From NCBI GenBank assembly GCA_963678675.1, contig OY783194.1, positions 27,878,278 through 27,942,277 of the forward strand: a stretch of DNA of 64,000 bases, in the 5' to 3' direction. The translations under genes and the position numbers were made by a program. Shown here one piece after another: positions 1-12,600 of the stretch. The notes beneath the pieces were generated by a model, which worked only from the letters and a program-made list of their open reading frames with translations, was not told the origin of the DNA and made no database searches. The first letter of the stretch is position 1; each line of letters opens with the position of its first letter. Source of the stretch: Xiphydria camelus (lineage: Eukaryota > Arthropoda > Insecta > Hymenoptera > Xiphydriidae).

Positions 1-101
1 TATTTCCTTTGAGATTTCGACCAAATAACCGTGCTTTTCGGAATCAGCGTAAAAAAATACATCGGATAGGGTGGTCGAGATTCCAATTCCGAAGATTTTC
101 A

Positions 102-113
102 TTTTTCGAAAAA
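102..113. repeat. 12-bp perfect palindrome TTTTTCGAAAAA
   Basis: An exact self-complementary T5-CG-A5 sequence lies on the left side of the GG centre, roughly mirroring the 153-171 stem-loop on the right side. It contains a TTCGAA (BstBI-type) site and recurs in nearly every standard monomer. Confidence 0.8.
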
Positions 114-121
114 ATTGACAA

Positions 122-149
122 TTTCTGTAAGGTCGGGACCTTACAGAAA
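122..149. repeat. 28-bp stem-loop, 13-bp perfect arms, GG loop (repeated in each standard monomer)
   Basis: Arms tttctgtaaggtc (122-134) and gaccttacagaaa (137-149) are exact reverse complements around GG. It marks the first symmetry centre of the monomer and is almost invariant across the array. Rare changes: CC loop at 60,006-60,007 and 62,336-62,337, a C-to-A change in the right arm near 48,357, and A-to-T near 49,360 and 51,360. It is not followed by a consistent T-run in the manner of a bacterial terminator, and the context is not a gene end. Confidence 0.9.
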
Positions 150-152
150 ATG

Positions 153-171
153 CGATTTTTCGCAAAAATCG
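153..171. repeat. Small stem-loop, 8-bp arms, CGC loop
   Basis: cgattttt (153-160) and aaaaatcg (164-171) are exact reverse complements around CGC. It lies 3 bp after the main stem-loop and recurs in nearly every monomer. Confidence 0.8.
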
Positions 172-295
172 AAATCTCTGGAATCGAATTCTCGACCATC
201 CTATCTTATGTATTTTTTCGCGCTGATTACGAAAATGATAGATTTATTGAGGAAATCTCAACGGAACACCGAGATATCGATGATTTCTTGCGGAA

Positions 296-305
296 AAAAT
301 ATTTT
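296..305. repeat. AT-only second symmetry centre and indel hotspot
   Basis: AAAATATTTT is an exact palindrome lying 165 bp from the GG centre before it and 168 bp from the one after. This stretch carries most of the length variation in the array: at least eight alleles of the A-run/T-run are seen (for example at 293-306, 959-974, 1626-1639, 4289-4304, 25,279-25,290, 29,943-29,953, 30,278-30,290 and 33,251-33,262). Confidence 0.8.
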
Positions 306-3300
306 CTTTATACACAAAATCAGCGTTATTTCATATTTCCTTTGAGATTTCGACCAAATAACCGTGCTTTTCGGAATCAGCGTAAAAAAATACATCGGAT
401 AGGGTGGTCGAGATTCCAATTCCGAAGATTTTCATTTTTCGAAAAAATTGACAATTTCTGTAAGGTCGGGACCTTACAGAAAATGCGATTTTTCGCAAAA
501 ATCGAAATCTCTGGAATCGAATTCTCGACCATCCTATCTTACGTATTTTTTCGCGCTGATTACGAAAATGATAGATTTATTGAGGAAATCTCAACGGAAC
601 ACCGAGATATCGATGATTTCTTGCGGAAAAAATATTTTCTTTATACACAAAATCAGCGTTATTTCATATTTCCTTTGAGATTTCGACCAAATAACCGTGC
701 TTTTCGGAATCAGCGTAAAAAAATACATCGGATAGGGTGGTCGAGATTCCAATTCCGAAGATTTTCATTTTTCGAAAAAATTGACAATTTCTGTAAGGTC
801 GGGACCTTACAGAAAATGCGATTTTTCGCAAAAATCGAAATCTCTGGAATCGAATTCTCGACCATCCTATCTTATGTATTTTTTCGCGCTGATTACGAAA
901 ATGATAGATATATTGAGGAAATCTCAACGGAACACCGAGATATCGATGATTTCTTGCGGGAAAAATATTTTTTTTATACACAAAATCAGCGTTATTTCAT
1001 ATTTCCTTTGAGATTTCGACCAAATAACCGTGCTTTTCGGAATCAGCGTAAAAAAATACATCGGATAGGGTGGTCGAGATTCCAATTCCGAAGATTTTCA
1101 TTTTTCGAAAAAATTGACAATTTCTGTAAGGTCGGGACCTTACAGAAAATGCGATTTTTCGCAAAAATCGAAATCTCTGGAATCGAATTCTCGACCATCC
1201 TATCTTACGTATTTTTTCGCGCTGATTACGAAAATGATAGATTTATTGAGGAAATCTCAACGGAACACCGAGATATCGATGATTTCTTGCGGGAAAAATA
1301 TTTTTTTTATACACAAAATCAGCGTTATTTCATATTTCCTTTGAGATTTCGACCAAATAACCGTGCTTTTCGGAATCAGCGTAAAAAAATACATCGGATA
1401 GGGTGGTCGAGATTCCAATTCCGAAGATTTTCATTTTTCGAAAAAATTGACAATTTCTGTAAGGTCGGGACCTTACAGAAAATGCGATTTTTCGCAAAAA
1501 TCGAAATCTCTGGAATCGAATTCTCGACCATCCTATCTTATGTATTTTTTCGCGCTGATTACGAAAATGATAGATATATTGAGGAAATCTCAACGGAACA
1601 CCGAGATATCGATGACCTCTTGCGGGAAAAAAATTTCTTTATACACAAAATCAGCGTTATTTCATATTTCCTTTGAGATTTCGACCAAATAACCGTGTTT
1701 TTCGGAATCAGCGTAAAAAAAATACATCGGATAGGGTGGTCGAGATTCCAATTCCGAAGATTTTCATTTTTCGAAAAAATTGACAATTTCTGTAAGGTCG
1801 GGACCTTACAGAAAATGCGATTTTTCGCAAAAATCGAAATCTCTGGAATCGAATTCTCGACCATCCTATCTTATGTATTTTTTCGCGCTGATTACGAAAA
1901 TGATAGATTTATTGAGGAAATCTCAACGGAACACCGAGATATCGATGATTTCTTGCGGGAAAAATATTTTTTTTATACACAAAATCAGCGTTATTTCATA
2001 TTTCCTTTGAGATTTCGACCAAATAACCGTGCTTTTCGGAATCAGCGTAAAAAAATACATCGGATAGGGTGGTCGAGATTCCAATTCCGAAGATTTTCAT
2101 TTTTCGAAAAAATTGACAATTTCTGTAAGGTCGGGACCTTACAGAAAATGCGATTTTTCGCAAAAATCGAAATCTCTGGAATCGAATTCTCGACCATCCT
2201 ATCTTACGTATTTTTTCGCGCTGATTACGAAAATGATAGATTTATTGAGGAAATCTCAACGGAACACCGAGATATCGATGATTTCTTGCGGAAAAAATAT
2301 TTTCTTTATACACAAAATCAGCGTTATTTCATATTTCCTTTGAGATTTCGACCAAATAACCGTGCTTTTCGGAATCAGCGTAAAAAAATACATCGGATAG
2401 GGTGGTCGAGATTCCAATTCCGAAGATTTTCATTTTTCGAAAAAATTGACAATTTCTGTAAGGTCGGGACCTTACAGAAAATGCGATTTTTCGCAAAAAT
2501 CGAAATCTCTGGAATCGAATTCTCGACCATCCTATCTTATGTATTTTTTCGCGCTGATTACGAAAATGATAGATATATTGAGGAAATCTCAACGGAACAC
2601 CGAGATATCGATGATTTCTTGCGGGAAAAATATTTTTTTTATACACAAAATCAGCGTTATTTCATATTTCCTTTGAGATTTCGACCAAATAACCGTGCTT
2701 TTCGGAATCAGCGTAAAAAAATACATCGGATAGGGTGGTCGAGATTCCAATTCCGAAGATTTTCATTTTTCGAAAAAATTGACAATTTCTGTAAGGTCGG
2801 GACCTTACAGAAAATGCGATTTTTCGCAAAAATCGAAATCTCTGGAATCGAATTCTCGACCATCCTATCTTACGTATTTTTTCGCGCTGATTACGAAAAT
2901 GATAGATTTATTGAGGAAATCTCAACGGAACACCGAGATATCGATGATTTCTTGCGGGAAAAATATTTTTTTTATACACAAAATCAGCGTTATTTCATAT
3001 TTCCTTTGAGATTTCGACCAAATAACCGTGCTTTTCGGAATCAGCGTAAAAAAATACATCGGATAGGGTGGTCGAGATTCCAATTCCGAAGATTTTCATT
3101 TTTCGAAAAAATTGACAATTTCTGTAAGGTCGGGACCTTACAGAAAATGCGATTTTTCGCAAAAATCGAAATCTCTGGAATCGAATTCTCGACCATCCTA
3201 TCTTATGTATTTTTTCGCGCTGATTACGAAAATGATAGATATATTGAGGAAATCTCAACGGAACACCGAGATATCGATGACCTCTTGCGGGAAAAAAATT

Positions 3301-3689
3301 TCTTTATACACAAAATCAGCGTTATTTCATATTTCCTTTGAGATTTCGACCAAATAACCGTGTTTTTCGGAATCAGCGTAAAAAAAATACATCGGATAGG
3401 GTGGTCGAGATTCCAATTCCGAAGATTTTCATTTTTCGAAAAAATTGACAATTTCTGTAAGGTCGGGACCTTACAGAAAATGCGATTTTTCGCAAAAATC
3501 GAAATCTCTGGAATCGAATTCTCGACCATCCTATCTTATGTATTTTTTCGCGCTGATTACGAAAATGATAGATTTATTGAGGAAATCTCAACGGAACACC
3601 GAGATATCGATGATTTCTTGCGGGAAAAATATTTTTTTTATACACAAAATCAGCGTTATTTCATATTTCCTTTGAGATTTCGACCAAAT

Positions 3690-6600
3690 AACCGTGCTTT
3701 TCGGAATCAGCGTAAAAAAATACATCGGATAGGGTGGTCGAGATTCCAATTCCGAAGATTTTCATTTTTCGAAAAAATTGACAATTTCTGTAAGGTCGGG
3801 ACCTTACAGAAAATGCGATTTTTCGCAAAAATCGAAATCTCTGGAATCGAATTCTCGACCATCCTATCTTATGTATTTTTTCGCGCTGATTACGAAAATG
3901 ATAGATTTATTGAGGAAATCTCAACGGAACACCGAGATATCGATGATTTCTTGCGGGAAAAATATTTTTTTTATACACAAAATCAGCGTTATTTCATATT
4001 TCCTTTGAGATTTCGACCAAATAACCGTGCTTTTCGGAATCATCGTAAAAAAATACATCGGATAGGGTGGTCGAGATTCCAATTCCGAAGATTTTCATTT
4101 TTCGAAAAAATTGACAATTTCTGTAAGGTCGGGACCTTACAGAAAATGCGATTTTTCGCAAAAATCGAAATCTCTGGAATCGAATTCTCGACCATCCTAT
4201 CTTATGTATTTTTTCGCGCTGATTACGAAAATGATAGATTTATTGAGGAAATCTCAACGGAACACCGAGATATCGATGATTTCTTGCGGAAAAAATATTT
4301 TTTTTTATACACAAAATCAGCGTTATTTCATATTTCCTTTGAGATTTCGACCAAATAACCGTGTTTTTCGGAATCAGCGTAAAAAAATACATCGGATAGG
4401 GTGGTCGAGATTCCAATTCCGAAGATTTTCATTTTTCGAAAAAATTGACAATTTCTGTAAGGTCGGGACCTTACAGAAAATGCGATTTTTCGCAAAAATC
4501 GAAATCTCTGGAATCGAATTCTCGACCATCCTATCTTATGTATTTTTTCGCGCTGATTACGAAAATGATAGATTTATTGAGGAAATCTCAACGGAACACC
4601 GAGATATCGATGATTTCTTGCGGAAAAAATATTTTCTTTATACACAAAATCAGCGTTATTTCATATTTCCTTTGAGATTTCGACCAAATAACCGTGCTTT
4701 TCGGAATCAGCGTAAAAAAATACATCGGATAGGGTGGTCGAGATTCCAATTCCGAAGATTTTCATTTTTCGAAAAAATTGACAATTTCTGTAAGGTCGGG
4801 ACCTTACAGAAAATGCGATTTTTCGCAAAAATCGAAATCTCTGGAATCGAATTCTCGACCATCCTATCTTACGTATTTTTTCGCGCTGATTACGAAAATG
4901 ATAGATTTATTGAGGAAATCTCAACGGAACACCGAGATATCGATGATTTCTTGCGGGAAAAATATTTTTTTTATACACAAAATCAGCGTTATTTCATATT
5001 TCCTTTGAGATTTCGACCAAATAACCGTGCTTTTCGGAATCAGCGTAAAAAAATACATCGGATAGGGTGGTCGAGATTCCAATTCCGAAGATTTTCATTT
5101 TTCGAAAAAATTGACAATTTCTGTAAGGTCGGGACCTTACAGAAAATGCGATTTTTCGCAAAAATCGAAATCTCTGGAATCGAATTCTCGACCATCCTAT
5201 CTTATGTATTTTTTCGCGCTGATTACGAAAATGATAGATTTATTGAGGAAATCTCAACGGAACACCGAGATATCGATGATTTCTTGCGGAAAAAATATTT
5301 TCTTTATACACAAAATCAGCGTTATTTCATATTTCCTTTGAGATTTCGACCAAATAACCGTGCTTTTCGGAATCAGCGTAAAAAAATACATCGGATAGGG
5401 TGGTCGAGATTCCAATTCCGAAGATTTTCATTTTTCGAAAAAATTGACAATTTCTGTAAGGTCGGGACCTTACAGAAAATGCGATTTTTCGCAAAAATCG
5501 AAATCTCTGGAATCGAATTCTCGACCATCCTATCTTACGTATTTTTTCGCGCTGATTACGAAAATGATAGATTTATTGAGGAAATCTCAACGGAACACCG
5601 AGATATCGATGATTTCTTGCGGAAAAAATATTTTCTTTATACACAAAATCAGCGTTATTTCATATTTCCTTTGAGATTTCGACCAAATAACCGTGCTTTT
5701 CGGAATCAGCGTAAAAAAATACATCGGATAGGGTGGTCGAGATTCCAATTCCGAAGATTTTCATTTTTCGAAAAAATTGACAATTTCTGTAAGGTCGGGA
5801 CCTTACAGAAAATGCGATTTTTCGCAAAAATCGAAATCTCTGGAATCGAATTCTCGACCATCCTATCTTATGTATTTTTTCGCGCTGATTACGAAAATGA
5901 TAGATATATTGAGGAAATCTCAACGGAACACCGAGATATCGATGATTTCTTGCGGGAAAAATATTTTTTTTATACACAAAATCAGCGTTATTTCATATTT
6001 CCTTTGAGATTTCGACCAAATAACCGTGCTTTTCGGAATCAGCGTAAAAAAATACATCGGATAGGGTGGTCGAGATTCCAATTCCGAAGATTTTCATTTT
6101 TCGAAAAAATTGACAATTTCTGTAAGGTCGGGACCTTACAGAAAATGCGATTTTTCGCAAAAATCGAAATCTCTGGAATCGAATTCTCGACCATCCTATC
6201 TTACGTATTTTTTCGCGCTGATTACGAAAATGATAGATTTATTGAGGAAATCTCAACGGAACACCGAGATATCGATGATTTCTTGCGGGAAAAATATTTT
6301 TTTTATACACAAAATCAGCGTTATTTCATATTTCCTTTGAGATTTCGACCAAATAACCGTGCTTTTCGGAATCAGCGTAAAAAAATACATCGGATAGGGT
6401 GGTCGAGATTCCAATTCCGAAGATTTTCATTTTTCGAAAAAATTGACAATTTCTGTAAGGTCGGGACCTTACAGAAAATGCGATTTTTCGCAAAAATCGA
6501 AATCTCTGGAATCGAATTCTCGACCATCCTATCTTATGTATTTTTTCGCGCTGATTACGAAAATGATAGATATATTGAGGAAATCTCAACGGAACACCGA

Positions 6601-9600
6601 GATATCGATGACCTCTTGCGGGAAAAAAATTTCTTTATACACAAAATCAGCGTTATTTCATATTTCCTTTGAGATTTCGACCAAATAACCGTGTTTTTCG
6701 GAATCAGCGTAAAAAAAATACATCGGATAGGGTGGTCGAGATTCCAATTCCGAAGATTTTCATTTTTCGAAAAAATTGACAATTTCTGTAAGGTCGGGAC
6801 CTTACAGAAAATGCGATTTTTCGCAAAAATCGAAATCTCTGGAATCGAATTCTCGACCATCCTATCTTATGTATTTTTTCGCGCTGATTACGAAAATGAT
6901 AGATATATTGAGGAAATCTCAACGGAACACCGAGATATCGATGATTTCTTGCGGGAAAAATATTTTTTTTATACACAAAATCAGCGTTATTTCATATTTC
7001 CTTTGAGATTTCGACCAAATAACCGTGCTTTTCGGAATCAGCGTAAAAAAATACATCGGATAGGGTGGTCGAGATTCCAATTCCGAAGATTTTCATTTTT
7101 CGAAAAAATTGACAATTTCTGTAAGGTCGGGACCTTACAGAAAATGCGATTTTTCGCAAAAATCGAAATCTCTGGAATCGAATTCTCGACCATCCTATCT
7201 TATGTATTTTTTCGCGCTGATTACGAAAATGATAGATTTATTGAGGAAATCTCAACGGAACACCGAGATATCGATGATTTCTTGCGGGAAAAATATTTTT
7301 TTTATACACAAAATCAGCGTTATTTCATATTTCCTTTGAGATTTCGACCAAATAACCGTGCTTTTCGGAATCAGCGTAAAAAAATACATCGGATAGGGTG
7401 GTCGAGATTCCAATTCCGAAGATTTTCATTTTTCGAAAAAATTGACAATTTCTGTAAGGTCGGGACCTTACAGAAAATGCGATTTTTCGCAAAAATCGAA
7501 ATCTCTGGAATCGAATTCTCGACCATCCTATCTTATGTATTTTTTCGCGCTGATTACGAAAATGATAGATTTATTGAGGAAATCTCAACGGAACACCGAG
7601 ATATCGATGATTTCTTGCGGGAAAAATATTTTTTTTATACACAAAATCAGCGTTATTTCATATTTCCTTTGAGATTTCGACCAAATAACCGTGCTTTTCG
7701 GAATCATCGTAAAAAAATACATCGGATAGGGTGGTCGAGATTCCAATTCCGAAGATTTTCATTTTTCGAAAAAATTGACAATTTCTGTAAGGTCGGGACC
7801 TTACAGAAAATGCGATTTTTCGCAAAAATCGAAATCTCTGGAATCGAATTCTCGACCATCCTATCTTATGTATTTTTTCGCGCTGATTACGAAAATGATA
7901 GATTTATTGAGGAAATCTCAACGGAACACCGAGATATCGATGATTTCTTGCGGAAAAAATATTTTTTTTTATACACAAAATCAGCGTTATTTCATATTTC
8001 CTTTGAGATTTCGACCAAATAACCGTGTTTTTCGGAATCAGCGTAAAAAAATACATCGGATAGGGTGGTCGAGATTCCAATTCCGAAGATTTTCATTTTT
8101 CGAAAAAATTGACAATTTCTGTAAGGTCGGGACCTTACAGAAAATGCGATTTTTCGCAAAAATCGAAATCTCTGGAATCGAATTCTCGACCATCCTATCT
8201 TATGTATTTTTTCGCGCTGATTACGAAAATGATAGATTTATTGAGGAAATCTCAACGGAACACCGAGATATCGATGATTTCTTGCGGAAAAAATATTTTC
8301 TTTATACACAAAATCAGCGTTATTTCATATTTCCTTTGAGATTTCGACCAAATAACCGTGCTTTTCGGAATCAGCGTAAAAAAATACATCGGATAGGGTG
8401 GTCGAGATTCCAATTCCGAAGATTTTCATTTTTCGAAAAAATTGACAATTTCTGTAAGGTCGGGACCTTACAGAAAATGCGATTTTTCGCAAAAATCGAA
8501 ATCTCTGGAATCGAATTCTCGACCATCCTATCTTACGTATTTTTTCGCGCTGATTACGAAAATGATAGATTTATTGAGGAAATCTCAACGGAACACCGAG
8601 ATATCGATGATTTCTTGCGGGAAAAATATTTTTTTTATACACAAAATCAGCGTTATTTCATATTTCCTTTGAGATTTCGACCAAATAACCGTGCTTTTCG
8701 GAATCAGCGTAAAAAAATACATCGGATAGGGTGGTCGAGATTCCAATTCCGAAGATTTTCATTTTTCGAAAAAATTGACAATTTCTGTAAGGTCGGGACC
8801 TTACAGAAAATGCGATTTTTCGCAAAAATCGAAATCTCTGGAATCGAATTCTCGACCATCCTATCTTATGTATTTTTTCGCGCTGATTACGAAAATGATA
8901 GATATATTGAGGAAATCTCAACGGAACACCGAGATATCGATGACCTCTTGCGGGAAAAAAATTTCTTTATACACAAAATCAGCGTTATTTCATATTTCCT
9001 TTGAGATTTCGACCAAATAACCGTGTTTTTCGGAATCAGCGTAAAAAAAATACATCGGATAGGGTGGTCGAGATTCCAATTCCGAAGATTTTCATTTTTC
9101 GAAAAAATTGACAATTTCTGTAAGGTCGGGACCTTACAGAAAATGCGATTTTTCGCAAAAATCGAAATCTCTGGAATCGAATTCTCGACCATCCTATCTT
9201 ATGTATTTTTTCGCGCTGATTACGAAAATGATAGATATATTGAGGAAATCTCAACGGAACACCGAGATATCGATGATTTCTTGCGGGAAAAATATTTTTT
9301 TTATACACAAAATCAGCGTTATTTCATATTTCCTTTGAGATTTCGACCAAATAACCGTGCTTTTCGGAATCAGCGTAAAAAAATACATCGGATAGGGTGG
9401 TCGAGATTCCAATTCCGAAGATTTTCATTTTTCGAAAAAATTGACAATTTCTGTAAGGTCGGGACCTTACAGAAAATGCGATTTTTCGCAAAAATCGAAA
9501 TCTCTGGAATCGAATTCTCGACCATCCTATCTTATGTATTTTTTCGCGCTGATTACGAAAATGATAGATTTATTGAGGAAATCTCAACGGAACACCGAGA

Positions 9601-12600
9601 TATCGATGATTTCTTGCGGGAAAAATATTTTTTTTATACACAAAATCAGCGTTATTTCATATTTCCTTTGAGATTTCGACCAAATAACCGTGCTTTTCGG
9701 AATCAGCGTAAAAAAATACATCGGATAGGGTGGTCGAGATTCCAATTCCGAAGATTTTCATTTTTCGAAAAAATTGACAATTTCTGTAAGGTCGGGACCT
9801 TACAGAAAATGCGATTTTTCGCAAAAATCGAAATCTCTGGAATCGAATTCTCGACCATCCTATCTTATGTATTTTTTCGCGCTGATTACGAAAATGATAG
9901 ATTTATTGAGGAAATCTCAACGGAACACCGAGATATCGATGATTTCTTGCGGGAAAAATATTTTTTTTATACACAAAATCAGCGTTATTTCATATTTCCT
10001 TTGAGATTTCGACCAAATAACCGTGCTTTTCGGAATCATCGTAAAAAAATACATCGGATAGGGTGGTCGAGATTCCAATTCCGAAGATTTTCATTTTTCG
10101 AAAAAATTGACAATTTCTGTAAGGTCGGGACCTTACAGAAAATGCGATTTTTCGCAAAAATCGAAATCTCTGGAATCGAATTCTCGACCATCCTATCTTA
10201 TGTATTTTTTCGCGCTGATTACGAAAATGATAGATTTATTGAGGAAATCTCAACGGAACACCGAGATATCGATGATTTCTTGCGGAAAAAATATTTTTTT
10301 TTATACACAAAATCAGCGTTATTTCATATTTCCTTTGAGATTTCGACCAAATAACCGTGTTTTTCGGAATCAGCGTAAAAAAATACATCGGATAGGGTGG
10401 TCGAGATTCCAATTCCGAAGATTTTCATTTTTCGAAAAAATTGACAATTTCTGTAAGGTCGGGACCTTACAGAAAATGCGATTTTTCGCAAAAATCGAAA
10501 TCTCTGGAATCGAATTCTCGACCATCCTATCTTATGTATTTTTTCGCGCTGATTACGAAAATGATAGATTTATTGAGGAAATCTCAACGGAACACCGAGA
10601 TATCGATGATTTCTTGCGGAAAAAATATTTTCTTTATACACAAAATCAGCGTTATTTCATATTTCCTTTGAGATTTCGACCAAATAACCGTGCTTTTCGG
10701 AATCAGCGTAAAAAAATACATCGGATAGGGTGGTCGAGATTCCAATTCCGAAGATTTTCATTTTTCGAAAAAATTGACAATTTCTGTAAGGTCGGGACCT
10801 TACAGAAAATGCGATTTTTCGCAAAAATCGAAATCTCTGGAATCGAATTCTCGACCATCCTATCTTACGTATTTTTTCGCGCTGATTACGAAAATGATAG
10901 ATTTATTGAGGAAATCTCAACGGAACACCGAGATATCGATGATTTCTTGCGGGAAAAATATTTTTTTTATACACAAAATCAGCGTTATTTCATATTTCCT
11001 TTGAGATTTCGACCAAATAACCGTGCTTTTCGGAATCAGCGTAAAAAAATACATCGGATAGGGTGGTCGAGATTCCAATTCCGAAGATTTTCATTTTTCG
11101 AAAAAATTGACAATTTCTGTAAGGTCGGGACCTTACAGAAAATGCGATTTTTCGCAAAAATCGAAATCTCTGGAATCGAATTCTCGACCATCCTATCTTA
11201 TGTATTTTTTCGCGCTGATTACGAAAATGATAGATTTATTGAGGAAATCTCAACGGAACACCGAGATATCGATGATTTCTTGCGGAAAAAATATTTTCTT
11301 TATACACAAAATCAGCGTTATTTCATATTTCCTTTGAGATTTCGACCAAATAACCGTGCTTTTCGGAATCAGCGTAAAAAAATACATCGGATAGGGTGGT
11401 CGAGATTCCAATTCCGAAGATTTTCATTTTTCGAAAAAATTGACAATTTCTGTAAGGTCGGGACCTTACAGAAAATGCGATTTTTCGCAAAAATCGAAAT
11501 CTCTGGAATCGAATTCTCGACCATCCTATCTTACGTATTTTTTCGCGCTGATTACGAAAATGATAGATTTATTGAGGAAATCTCAACGGAACACCGAGAT
11601 ATCGATGATTTCTTGCGGAAAAAATATTTTCTTTATACACAAAATCAGCGTTATTTCATATTTCCTTTGAGATTTCGACCAAATAACCGTGCTTTTCGGA
11701 ATCAGCGTAAAAAAATACATCGGATAGGGTGGTCGAGATTCCAATTCCGAAGATTTTCATTTTTCGAAAAAATTGACAATTTCTGTAAGGTCGGGACCTT
11801 ACAGAAAATGCGATTTTTCGCAAAAATCGAAATCTCTGGAATCGAATTCTCGACCATCCTATCTTATGTATTTTTTCGCGCTGATTACGAAAATGATAGA
11901 TATATTGAGGAAATCTCAACGGAACACCGAGATATCGATGATTTCTTGCGGGAAAAATATTTTTTTTATACACAAAATCAGCGTTATTTCATATTTCCTT
12001 TGAGATTTCGACCAAATAACCGTGCTTTTCGGAATCAGCGTAAAAAAATACATCGGATAGGGTGGTCGAGATTCCAATTCCGAAGATTTTCATTTTTCGA
12101 AAAAATTGACAATTTCTGTAAGGTCGGGACCTTACAGAAAATGCGATTTTTCGCAAAAATCGAAATCTCTGGAATCGAATTCTCGACCATCCTATCTTAC
12201 GTATTTTTTCGCGCTGATTACGAAAATGATAGATTTATTGAGGAAATCTCAACGGAACACCGAGATATCGATGATTTCTTGCGGGAAAAATATTTTTTTT
12301 ATACACAAAATCAGCGTTATTTCATATTTCCTTTGAGATTTCGACCAAATAACCGTGCTTTTCGGAATCAGCGTAAAAAAATACATCGGATAGGGTGGTC
12401 GAGATTCCAATTCCGAAGATTTTCATTTTTCGAAAAAATTGACAATTTCTGTAAGGTCGGGACCTTACAGAAAATGCGATTTTTCGCAAAAATCGAAATC
12501 TCTGGAATCGAATTCTCGACCATCCTATCTTATGTATTTTTTCGCGCTGATTACGAAAATGATAGATATATTGAGGAAATCTCAACGGAACACCGAGATA

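Larger units (their letters stand above)
42..228. repeat. Core imperfect palindrome of the standard monomer
   Basis: Arms 42-134 and 137-228 flank GG at 135-136. Both ends of the dyad are strong (33 of 38 at the outside, 13 of 13 at the centre), while the middle about 40 bp is weaker (roughly two-thirds by hand alignment with one or two 1-base gaps). It is present in essentially every standard copy and could extrude as an imperfect cruciform or fold in a transcript. Identity is a hand count. Confidence 0.85.
1..333. repeat. Reference monomer (copy 1)
   Basis: Used as the register for other entries. It is about 35% GC (117 of 333 by hand count) with 22 CpG. Landmarks in order: a 38-bp left dyad arm at 42-79; a 12-bp perfect palindrome at 102-113; the GG stem-loop at 122-149; a second small stem-loop at 153-171; the right dyad arm at 191-228; and the AT-only symmetry centre at 296-305. 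Sites that vary between copies are: base 24 (C or T, in ccgtgC), 47 (G or T), 94 (G or A), 98 (T or A), the T/C in cttaTgta at 209, base 243 (T or A), bases 284-287 (TTTC or CCTC), and the A/T run at 291-306. No promoter, splice signal or Pol III box was recognised. Confidence 0.9.
136..468. repeat. Inverted pair of half-monomers (about 165 + 168 bp)
   Basis: Read from the GG centre (135/136) to the AT centre (300/301) and on to the next GG centre (468/469), the sequence is an imperfect inverted repeat. The best block pairs 42-79 with the reverse complement of 191-228: 33 of 38 positions match without gaps. Outside it, the segment around ttgagatttc (9-18) pairs with gaaatctcaa (253-262) exactly. 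The 23 bp between that block and the aatcagcg block match at 12 of 23 without gaps, and a further 34-bp stretch towards the AT centre matches at 26 of 34. Independent support: translating both strands gives related peptides, e.g. SYVFFRADYENDR on plus and SDVFFYADSEKHG on minus. Inference: the monomer arose by inverted duplication of a unit of about 166 bp, followed by divergence. Confidence 0.85.
1..3330. repeat. Two tandem 5-mer higher-order units (1,665 bp each)
   Basis: Monomers 1-5 and 6-10 have the same order of diagnostic alleles: T-site T, C, T, C, T; agatT/A site T, T, A, T, A; CCTC only in the fifth. They differ mainly in the tail of the first monomer and, at the start of the second unit, a C-to-T change and one extra A in the copy after CCTC. 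The CCTC monomers are at about 1,615 and 3,280, 1,665 bp apart. Confidence 0.8.

Noticed and set aside
122..149. Rho-independent terminator or regulatory operator at the GG stem-loop
   Set aside because: The stem is perfect but occurs in essentially every monomer, has no gene upstream and no proper T-tract directly after it. It is the dyad centre of the satellite.
1..333. CENP-B box (nTTCGnnnnAnnCGGGn) in the monomer
   Set aside because: Each TTCG occurrence was checked by eye on both strands. None has both the A and the CGGG at the required spacing.
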